Of a stretch of DNA of 64,000 nt, positions 24,999 to 36,900 are shown one piece after another. Position numbers and translations under genes: made by a program. The notes beneath the pieces were generated by a model that searched no databases, was not told where the DNA came from, and saw nothing but the letters and a program-made list of their open reading frames with translations. Position 1 is the first letter of the stretch. Every line of letters starts with the position of its first letter. This DNA comes from Notospermus geniculatus. Lineage: Eukaryota; Nemertea; Pilidiophora; Heteronemertea; Lineidae. The stretch lies in contig NMRB01002091.1 of NCBI GenBank assembly GCA_002633025.1, forward strand, positions 1 to 64,000, read 5' to 3'.

Positions 24999-27900
24999 GT
25001 GAGTTTAATTAATTCAGTCATTTACCATGTCAACAACTTCATGATTTGCAACGAGGTGAAGTAGTGTTTTTTAGTGAACACAAATCAACACTTTTGGTGA
25101 AGTTCACAGCTTCAACCTCTGCCGAAGTCTTTTTCGCCGACCCTGCAAATGCAGCCACATACCAAATTATTTCGAGTACACATCATGTAACGCTTAAACT
25201 AGTTGCTACTACTGAGTGCGAAATATGAAGTAGAAATCTTGTCCTTAACTGTTGTATAAGAGTCAAACATTTTGATTCACAGTTGAAGTTGTCTTCACTG
25301 GTAAGTATCATCTCTGGAGCTTTGTGATATGAGTAACTAGGGATACATGAGTAACTAGGGATAGAAAGAGAGACTGGCATCCTCCACACGCGAATGTTTC
25401 GCACCGTGAAGAGGGTGGAACCTGCAAATGACTCATTTATTTCTTCAATCCGATCCATAGTGTTCACTTCACGGATCGCTCAGCAGCGGTATAAATGCTA
25501 AAAAACCCAGCTTCACATTCAACTTGGCAGTCAGAGTCAGGTTAACACAGGCTGTAACATCTTTCGTCTTTAACCTAAAGATGGCAATTGGAGTTCATTG
25601 GTGAAAGTAGGCTTTCGTGTGCTTCGATACTATGAAATTAGTGGCAATAGAATGCAACCTGTCCAAGCTGTTACGTTATCTATTTATGATAATTCCTTTA
25701 CTCTTTCCAGGCCCCAAGTGTAAGTAACGTGTTGTGCTCGATATGCTGTATAACAGCACACGGAAGATAATGAGTTACACTTCGTTTTCCGTCCATTCCA
25801 TGAGGCATCTCAAGAGATTGTAAAGTATATGAAATTATCATAAAACGTTGATTCGAACAGATCGGAGGTGTTCACCACTCGCAGGCGTAAAAATAAATGA
25901 ATCAATGAAATCAATTGTTGATTTTCTTATTAAATATCTTCTTAGTAAGATCGTCTTGCTAAGAAAAATCTTAGTAATATTTTTCTTATAACATTCTTAG
26001 AAGAAAATCTAAAGCGGCCCATACACGATCAATATTATTACACAATATGGGGCCTAAAATAGGGGCATGTGCATCTAGCATGATGGGTGGAAGAAAGATT
26101 GGCAATAGTATTGCCCATTTTGGTCCTCATATTGTGCAATAATATTGAACGTGTATGGGATGGGCGGCTTTAGTAACATTTTTCTTATAAAATTCTTACA
26201 AGAAACAGTATCGACGATTTTTCTCAGTAAGATATTGGTAAGATCTTACTATAAGATTTTCCTTGTAAGAATCTTATCAGAAAACTCTTACTAAGATTTT
26301 TCTTAGTAAGATCTTACTAGAAATAGCTAAGATACTTACTAAGAAAATTATAAGATTATTAGTAAGATTCATGTCCTAGGAGGTTGCTGGTTCTTGTTTC
26401 AGACCTTCTCCCTGGAAACATTGTAACCAAATACTTCCGAGGTCGCTGTCCTCATGGAACAGAAGAACTTGGCACTGAAGGATGTACGGGTAAGGCCTCC
26501 ACATTCATACCATCAACATCTCAATATCAAAACGACATACATGTAGTAATGAGAACTTACAATAATTTTAAATCACATCAACTCTTTGTATATAAAAAAT
26601 AATGTGTACGGGGATTGGAACATAACATGAAGTAATTCTATATGATCGTCAAATGACTATTATCACCACAACGTAACATGTATTTGGGATCATATTTGAG
26701 ATCATAGCTGAGATCATATTTAACAAATATCTAATTCATTATAATTAAGACTTATGAAGATTTGAATATTGTTATTTATTTTAGACATATCTTAATTCCA
26801 TTTAAAATATACTTTAAAGATTTAAAGTAATTTAAACATTTAAACGGATTTTAACATATACATGGAAATGTATGTTAAGTACTTCTGAATCAGATCGTAC
26901 TTGTATTTGAGATCATATCAGAAATCATTTAATAACAAATACATGTATCTTAGATTCGTTTTATATACATGTCGATGTACATACATGTATATTTAAAACT
27001 TATTTTTTATTTAAGACTTACATGGTTGTATTTGTGAAAATGATGGTTCATGATATTGTCACACTGACATTACGTCAATAATACAGATCATTATACCTAC
27101 CGTTAATTCGCAATTACTTGTCCATATTTCAGTGAAAAGTTTTAGTGCTCTTCAGGAAGCAGGTAAGACGAAACAGTTAGTTACCGATAATACCAGACAA
27201 CCATTTCCAGAAGTTTCCGTGTATCGCAGGCCGGAGTGGACACAATTCATATTTAATGTCCACATTAATTCCGATTTTATATCCACATTAAATCAAGAAT
27301 TTATACCCACACTAAATCAACCAATTGCAGCTGAGTTTTTAATGTGGATATAAAATCGCACTACTTATTTAATGTCCATATAAATTCGTATTTTATGTCC
27401 CCATTAAATCACGAATTAATATCCACATAAAATCGACCAATCACGGATAAGGACTTTTGGACGGATGTGAGTGTTCTCGATCGCTTCCGTCCACAATTCC
27501 ATNGCGATTCCACAATTCGACCATGACTGCCTCTTCCCCTGTCAATTTTGTGTGGGCTGTAATTTTATTGCCCACAGTATATGTATGAACTTTATATAGC
27601 AGGGGCCCTGTTGTTACACACCATGTAGGCCTAGCAGCATTGGTGCCGAAAGGTTCAATGCATGTATGAGTTGCACATTGAATATTTTAATACCAATTAT
27701 GTCTTTGAATCTCGATATTTCGTTTAGTTCTCCGGGCAAGATGCTGACAACGCCTGATTCTAAAGGAACTAACTTCTTTATCTTTCCCCTTCCAGCTGCT
27801 AAATTGGGATGGCAGAGCAGTGAGTCATCTGATATCACTAACATCAGCACCAATGATAAGAAAGCTTGTCAAGCAACCAAGGATTTACACAGGCACTGAT

Positions 27901-30900
27901 GTCCAAAACTGATCAATGATGTTCATCTGATGAAGAATTGTAGTGCAAACTACATGTAACAACGTTGCTTTATTTTCTAGGCTGCCAAGCAAACAAAACT
28001 GCATACTGTAGGATAAACGTTTGAGCAAGATACAGCATTAATGTACACATTACTAGTGTAAATGCCTTATCTATTTTTGCATAGTACAGTAAGGCGAGAT
28101 ATTAATATTGTTACATTTAATTTCAGTAACTAAGCGTGCAGGAGGAAAACTAATAAGTAATTATTGATTTTAATTATCGATTATAAATTAATAATTTGAT
28201 ATTTTGGTGCTACATGTATTCGGGGTTATACTTGTTTGGGTTCACTTGCTTGCAAGATGTAAAATTCTCAGCGAAAGCTTTACCAATGAGAAATCGTGGA
28301 GATTACCGTAATGTGAATTCCATGTGTGATACTAATACAGCAAAATAATCACTTAGTGCTATGATTTGTTCTTGACAATGTACATGTTTGCACATTTATC
28401 CTGTTTGCTATTTTCCTACCACTAAGTTAACTTATCACAAAAGTGAACCAAAACATCTCTATTTACAGTTGAGTTTTACAAAGGTAAGTACAATGTAATC
28501 CTGACTAAATTGCGTGAGAAGATGTTACATTATGTAATAGTGAGAGATTCGTGGTGTGTGTTAATCTACATGTATGTTTACGTATAGAAAACGTTGATAC
28601 TTTTGTTGGTCCATTTCGAAGGATTACAATTGGACAAAAATTCGATGGAACATCAAGCACCGATATGTATTTGTGGTATTCATACCACCACTTCTTCCTC
28701 TTTCACATAATTTACAATTTACAACTTTACGTTCGGTACCAATCCACTTAATGCATACTGTATTGTAAGCTTGTAGTTATTGTACATTGTAAGCTTGCTC
28801 TAAAAGTCGCTTACAGGTTTTAAGTCATCAGAAATAAATTGAATTAAATAACTGAAAAAAGTGTTTCTGCGTCTTATCTAGTGGTAGTCATTTGGTTCAA
28901 AAAGACGACAGAGCTGAATAACGGGAAATGCCCAGATGGTACAGTTGAAATAAAAGGGAACTGTAAAGGTATGAGCACTATAAATCGAACTCAATTTATT
29001 ATTCTACATGTACATAATCATGACCACGATTCGACCACGCCAAAATGGGGTGTTGTATCTAATCGGCATCCAGCGTGACGAGTTGCAACAGGTTGCATGC
29101 CCGTTTACACATGCAACTTTTTGGTCTCATCAGGTTTTTGCAGCAGGTTGCATGAAGTTGCATATGAAAAGTTGCACGTGTAAACGGGCCTTTATTCTGA
29201 TGGCTGTCGACATGACGTCTTACACGTTATTTCACCATGTTTTTTGGCAAATTGCCAAGTTTGCGATATTCATGGAGTTGATACCGTCAAGAAGATCATC
29301 AACAATATTATAAAGACCAAAAATTGTTTTCTAAGAACATGTACAATTTTATGAACTCAAAGTCAATAAAATTGATTCTTAATTTCAGTCATTGATATCA
29401 AGATATTGCGTAAATTTGGTAAGTCGATGGAAAATAGTTCAGTTCAGTTGTTATGACGTGAGGTACATGTATGCATTCAAAATAAATCTTTTGGGCCATT
29501 CCTTAGGCTACATGCTAATTGACTGAAACGACAAATATAAAATGTCTTTTACTGCAAAAAAACTAGCGCAGTTGATTACACAATCAGAAAGAATGATCAT
29601 CACCAATTATCAAAAGCATTTATTCAACTCTTTATAATAAAATACTGGCGTTTTTTATAATCGCCTTTACACAAAATTTTTTCACTGCAGTCGAAGAAAA
29701 AGGTGGCAAAATAGGTAATAAATTCCACCTACATGTTATAAAGCTTAAAAATGGGGGGGGGGGGCAAGTGCAGTGCTCTCGGAAGGGTACATGTATGGTT
29801 AGAGACTATCTCCATCGGATAAATACAATATTAGGTTGTATTACAAACCAGTACATGTATTTCCAACATTTCATTTTTATCTTGTCTTCAAAAAAATTCA
29901 ATATTCCAAGAATTCAAGTTAGACTGTGTGCATTATCAGTTCTGGACATTGCATACCGAGCAATGTTAGTTTCCATGTGATAGGCAATAGTACATGTTCA
30001 TTTACTCTGTTCACTCGAACTTTGATCTCCAGTAAATATTCCTAACGGTAACATTCGCATCGAAAGTAAGTTTCTTATTCATAAATGTCAATATCTTTCA
30101 ATTGATATTAGACAGACCCGATAAGAATGATAGCCTATCATCTTCATCGCCATGCTGTCTAGTCGAAAAATCGTTCCTTTGATCAAAATAATCAAATTAT
30201 TTGATGTTTTAACAGTTGCCTCGTAAGCCTGTCGAGTTTTCAGTATTTTTGGTGATTAATGAACAGGTCCAGTGAAGTCACATTACACTACGAAGGAAAC
30301 CGAAGCAAAGTTTTAATTCTGGTCTTAAAGGAGCGTGACGTCCAAGTTGTAAACACTCACTCACTGGTTCTCTATCCACGCGACGCCTGCGGTGCTGCCA
30401 CCTATTGTCGGTGATATGTACTGACGTGAATATCGTGAATGAGTTGCATCGGACCGGGCACCAGTCTAACGATCACGGGGCGCTACTGGTGCTGCCACCT
30501 GCACGAAGGAATAAAACTAGTTTGCCGACCATGTTTGTAAACAAACAAGCTTGTTTACAACTTCGGCGTCTAACTCCTTTAACATCTGCAAAAAAATTGA
30601 TCTCATGAATTCATATATCTTTCAGTTAAAGGCAAGAAACTTGAAGGATGTAAGTAGAGTTAACAAGCTGTAATAGAATGCTTAATATTCCTTGGTCTCT
30701 TCTTTAGTTGACACAGATCAACACTCACACTAACTAATAAAGAACTTCACTTTGTCACACTGATACTGAAATACATATCGGACTTAACCAAACCCTCGCA
30801 TATCAAAACCGGTGATGGTCAACTTTTTATACATGAAGGGGTAGGGGAAGCAAAAAGGAACACTTTCGTTGGTCAAATGATTATGTACGTTAATACCATT

Positions 30901-33900
30901 ATAACCTTCTGCCTCCTTTGTCTCGATTTCTAGTCCTAACATTCCCGGGATCAGGTAATTAAAGCACTTTTAACTGAACTAAACTCGTGATTTTAAGGCG
31001 CAACACAAAATAGCTTTTGCCGCGATAAAATCGCATTGACATGACACCCCGTCCGCAAAGGTGATATTTGTGTACCAGCAACATGGTTCTGATCTTTGCT
31101 TCAGGAGGATCTGAGCAGACACCACAAGGGGGTAGAGAAAGTGAGTTATCAGCATTCTCTGTGTTGCCCGATAGTTTGTTCACCCAAACAATGTTGCAAT
31201 ACTCGAAATGCATTGCTTCCAAGCGGGTTTTGAGCGACAACCTGATGTGGAGTGCATGTATGTGCAATCTCGGTCAGAAGTTATTAACCACTGGATATCT
31301 GTAAATTACTCCGTGATCCCCCAATATTTTTTCACCAATTTTTGATGCATGGTAGTTAGATCATTTATCCATCATTTGGCATGATCAGAAAAATCATTAT
31401 GTCAAATGATGGACAAATGATCAACTACCATGCATCAAAAATTGGTGAAAAAATGTTGGGGGACCACGGAGTAATTTATAAATATCAGGTGGTTAAACAT
31501 TTCTGACCGAGATTGTACATGTTAAAGGTAAATCATCTATAATGCCCTATAAAGTGGGCGCTTGCACTCCTGAAATAATTTTTTTTATCATCTAATATTA
31601 CCCAAGACAAAGGTTACTAAGAATCTTATCATTTTCTTGGTAAGCATCTGTTGTCAAATATTAGAAGTACGAGTGCTAGGAAGGAGTTATTGCTGTCATC
31701 TTTGCTTCAGGAGGTTCTAAGCAGCGACCAGAGGGCGGACAAGGTGAGTCATGAAAAATCCACACGTATTGGCATGAAAATAGAGTGGCATGAAAATGCT
31801 GTTATAATGTAATACCGCACCAACTTGAAATATTCTTTCGACAGGACTGAGATACATCTACTGGCATCTTGTCATTTCTTTCATCTTTGCTTTTAGGAAA
31901 CCGTGAGCAACAACCAGGGGGAGGACAGAGTAGGCATTTACATTATTTCTTTAAGGCACATTGGCCTGAAAATGGACTGAAATACGGATGTTGCTGTACT
32001 GAAATAAGGCACACGCTTGGAAACTAATACCTGCACTGGCATCTTGTCATTGGTGTGACTTTTGTTTCAGGAGAACGTGAGCAACGACCAGGGGGTGGAC
32101 CTGGTGAGTCAGACATATCCCGAAATATTGACCTACCGGTAAAATAGATCGACATGTAGATATTGCTGTACTTTAAAACCGCATCAGTAAGAACAGATGC
32201 TGCTGTACTTACCGCACCAGTCAGCCTGATACACTGCCATCTTGTCACTTAGTGCGATCTTTACTTCAGAAGGCTCTGTAGACCGACCAGGGCGTCGACC
32301 AGGTAAGTCATTTAAATTGCACCTGTAGATCCCACATACATGTATTCCATTCACCTGAAAAGTGGCACCAATTTAGTAATATTTTCACGAGATAATCATA
32401 AGAATACAGAAACTTGCATCTTGTAATAGTACAATGTATGTAGTTTCGTACCCTTCTTATGAGGAACCGGAGGAACTAACGTCACGACGCGGCGCTGAGC
32501 AGTGCGACCGAAGTTTCTTTTTTCTAACGTTATTTCCATTTTTATTTCTGGCGTGAAAATCACCCTTTCGTTTCGGTCAGCTGGCATTAAAATTTACACC
32601 ATCTTGTAGCAGATGAAAATGTTTGCAATTTTGCAATGCTTTTTTCCTTAAAATGAAGACATAGATGACGATTTCGGCAACGTCTCTATCTCATTTTTTC
32701 TGTAGAAAATGTACAGCGACCGATGACGTCACCAACGCCTCAAATAGGGGTTAGAAACTACATACTATACTACTATTACATGTATTTTTATAATTTTTCA
32801 AATTATGCACTATCTCTTCGCACTCTAATAGGCAGTCAGTTCTTAAGACAGATCCCTGTCAATTAAACTCTGTCTCCTTCATTCTATAACCTCTCTACCC
32901 ATATAAATGTAAAAGACTCTTTTGAGTCTTTTCTAGAGTTTCAGATTGTAAAGTTCCACTTGAAAAAGACCCCGGTTGGGGTCGAAAATTCGTGAATTCT
33001 GGAGATTGACCTCTTGCTTATTATCATTTTGTGTGTCAATTTTGTGCTATTCTGTATCTTGTATCAATAAACTCCATTTGAATTTGAATTTGCATGATCT
33101 TTGCTTCAGGAGGCCCTAAGGACCGACCAGGGGATGAACAAGGTGAGTCGTAGGAATTTGATACAAAATTCAAAATGAAAAGTATTGTTTTTACGCTTGA
33201 TGTCTTGAGAAACGTGAATTGGTGGCAACAAGGACGACCCCGTGATACGTTATCTTTAACCTGAGAATAGACTGACATCAGATGTTGCTGCACTGTACTA
33301 CAGCACAAGCTTTTCTTTTCACAAGACAAAATATGTACATATACTGCCATCTTGTAATTGATGTGATATCTTATCTTTTTTAGGAGGCTCTGGTCCTCGT
33401 CCAGGAGGTGAACAGGGTAAGTCATTAAAATATTCCACACACTTTGACCTAAAAACAGATCGGCATGCGGCTGTTGCTGAACTGTTATACGGCTGTTATG
33501 CGGCTGTTGCTGAACTGCAAATACTCGTTTCAAAAGACTAAAGAAACATATATTGGCATCTTGTTATTTGTGTGATTTTTCTTCAGAAGGTTCCCGGAAC
33601 CGACCAGGGGGTAGGCCAGGTAAGTAATTTTCATTCCACATGTATATTCCACACAACTGACCTGAAAATGAAGTGACATAAAGAAGTTGCTTCGCTGTAT
33701 ACTACAGCACTAGCTTTTCATTTCATAAAAGATACATATACCGCCATTTTGTCATTGATGCCATCACCTCTTTAGGAGGCTCTGGCCCCCGTCCGAGGGG
33801 TCAACAGGGTAAGCCATTATTACAAACACTTTGACCTAAAAACAGGTCAAATTTCAAAGACAGAACTAGGCCTATTCGCATGTCGTTATTTGCGTGATCT

Positions 33901-36900
33901 TTGTTTAGATGGTTCTCGGGACCGACCAGGGGGTGTCCCAGGTAAGTCAATTTACATTGCACATAAGTATATTCCACACTTATTGACCTGAAAATAAAGT
34001 CACAAAGAAGTACCAGCTTGCTAATCATTTCCCAAGACGTAGGCTACATGCAAGTGTGTATTAGCATCTTGTCACGAATGTGATCTTTACTTCAGACGAC
34101 TCTGGCCCCCGCCGAGAGGGTGAACAAGGTAAGTCATTATTACTCCACGCACTTTGACCTAAAAACAGATCGACAGGCGCATGTTGCTGATCTGTTAATG
34201 ATAATGTATCACGGGTAAATCATCGTTTATTTACATTTTGTTTGTTAGTGTCCAGTCTTTGTTTGTCTTATAAGTAATTTAAGGTAGCATGCCCCTCTAG
34301 AAATATTCTTTCGATACCGAAAGTATTCAATTTGGTGGGTTGGCATATCCCTAAAGTCCAAAATAACATAATTATATGTTATATTAAAGATAATAAAATA
34401 TAATGTATCATGACTTCATTGTTTATATTCAATGTTTGTAAACATGGATATCTTTACAAACATTGAATGTAAACAGTGAAGTCATGACACATTGTCTTTA
34501 ATACCGCACCGCCAGCAATGACATCTTTCAAAAGACGTAGGCCCGTATTCTAGAACGTTCCTTAATGTTAAGGTCGACCTTACGTCTATTGTAAAACCAT
34601 CGAAAACAATAGATTTAAGGTGGACCTTAATGTTAAGGAACGTTCTGGAATACGGCCCTAAGATACATGTGTTGGCGTCTTGTCATTCGCGTGATCTTTG
34701 CTTCAGGAGGCTCTCGGGACCGACCAGGTGGTGTACCAGGTGAGTCATTTACATTGCACTTGAGTATATTCCCCATCTTTTTTGAAGATGGGGATTTGGC
34801 CTAGTGGTTAAGGCGTGCTGCCTCTTAGTGCTGGCGGTTGATGCCTAATGCGATGGTCCGTCGGTTCGAATCTAGTAGGAAGTAATGTCTTTCACCTTAG
34901 AAACCCTTATCTATTTCATGTTAGTATATTCCACACAAGTGACATAAGAAGTTGCTTCGCTGTGCTAAAGTAGACTAAGATACATGTAATTCCATCTTGT
35001 CATTGATGTGATCTCTTCTATAGAAGGCTCTGGCCCCCGCCCAGAGGCTGAACAAGGTAAGTCATTGATATTCCACACAGTTTGAGCTAAAAACAGATTG
35101 ACATGCGGATGTTGTTGAAATGTTATACCACACCAGCAAAGACATCTTTTCTAAGACTAAGATACATGTATTGGCATTTTGTTATTTGTGTGATCTTTCT
35201 TTAGGAGGCTCTCGAGAACGACCAGGTAAGTCATTTACATTGCACAAGTATATTCCACACATATTGACCTGAACATAAAGTGACATAAATATGTTACAAA
35301 ACTCGAAAATATGCTACGAGCTTGATAACCATTTCACAAGATTTACATCCAAGGGGTGTATTGGCATCTTGTCATTAAAGATAATGTATCACGACTTCAT
35401 TGTTTACATTCAATGTTTGTAAACATGGATGTTTACATCATGTTATTTGGACTTTTTGGGACATGCCAACCCACCAAATTGAATACTTTTGGTGTCAAAA
35501 GAATTTTTAGAGGCGCAAACCACCAACAAATTACTCATAAGACAATAAAACACTGGACATAAACAAACAAAATGTAAATAAACAATGATTTTCGTGGCCC
35601 GCGAAAATATCCGTGATACATTATCTTTAATGTGATCTTTGCTTCAGGAGGCCCTAAGGACCGACCAGGTGAGTAATTAGGCCGATATCAAATTTATAAT
35701 TATTCAAAACAAACTGACCTGAAAATAAATTGAGATACACTGCACTGTAGTTCAGCACAAGCTTTTCGTTTCAAGATAAGATAGATGTAGGTTACTGCTA
35801 TCTTGTCATTAATGTGATCGTTTTGCAGGAGGCCCTAAGGACCGACGAGGTGGGTTACTACATTATGAAAATTTAACATAATTTAATAATAATAATTTAA
35901 AATAACCTGAAAATAGAGTGGCATACAGATGTTGTTAAACAGAAGCACCAGCTTCTCTTTTCAAGACTGAAATACATGTACTGCTATCCTATCATGAATG
36001 TGATCTATGCTTCAGGAGGCCCTGAGAATCGGCCAGGTGGTGTACCAGGTGAGTACATGTAATTATTTATAATTTATATTCAACAAAAATTGACCTGAAA
36101 AAAGAGCGACAAACGAATGTTGTTGCACTGTAGTACAGCATCAGCTTTTCTTTTCAAGACTAAGATATGTGTACTGCCACCTTGTCATTGATGTGATTTT
36201 TGCTTTAGGAGGATCGGAGAACCGACCAGGTGAGTAATTATGTATAATTTATATTGATGATGATAAAATGTTTTATTAAACAAAAGCACATACACGAAGG
36301 TAACTCCAGGGCTTAAGCAAAGCATTATTAGCCCTGCAAAAGTAAACTGTACATGGCTTCTAGGGGAGGTAAAAGGTATCTAATTTATAATATACTAGCA
36401 AAGTACCCGTCCTACGGACGGGCAGAGGTGTCACCATAGGGAGTAAGGATGCCGCCATGAAGTAGATGCCAAAGACTTACTGTAGAAATTTTATGACTAT
36501 TATGGCTTTTAGTATAGATGTACATGTAGTTTTTCAGCGGAAAACAATCACGGTATGGACCACACAAATGGCCGGTGAAGGGCCCCCGGACGGGTAGGGG
36601 TGGTGCCGATTATAGGACATTTCCCCCCAGATATTTGCCCCTAGAGTTTGCCCCCCCCCGGACATTTATCCCCATATACATGTATTGCCCCCCCCCCNCT
36701 TTGCCTTTTATAGTATAGATATAATTTATATTCAACACAAACTGACCCGAAAATAGAGTGACATACAGATGATGTTGCACTCTAGGACAGCACCAGGTTT
36801 CCTTTTCAAGACTAAGACACATGTACTGTCATCTTGTCATTGATGTAATCTTTGCTTCAGGAGGCCCAGAGAATCGACCAGGTGGTATACCAGGTGAGTA

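Larger units (their letters stand above)
16539..25157. repeat. Segmental tandem duplication, copy B
   Basis: Partner of 3860-13761. It carries the 5' flank and first 16 coding exons of gene B. It lacks six copy-A insertions and has its own at 16849-17157, 22615-22850 and 24249-24467. Gene B then continues for another 25 kb without a partner in copy A. Confidence 0.9.

Noticed and set aside
25922-26377. CRISPR-like or regulatory repeat array (CTTAGTAAGAT words)
   Set aside because: Repeats are irregular, on both strands and without spacers; the relative at 62450 shows inverted ends, so it is a mobile element.
34786-34888. Possible tRNA gene
   Set aside because: Good A and B boxes but no clean acceptor or anticodon stem, and a 10-bp target duplication around it; a SINE fits better.
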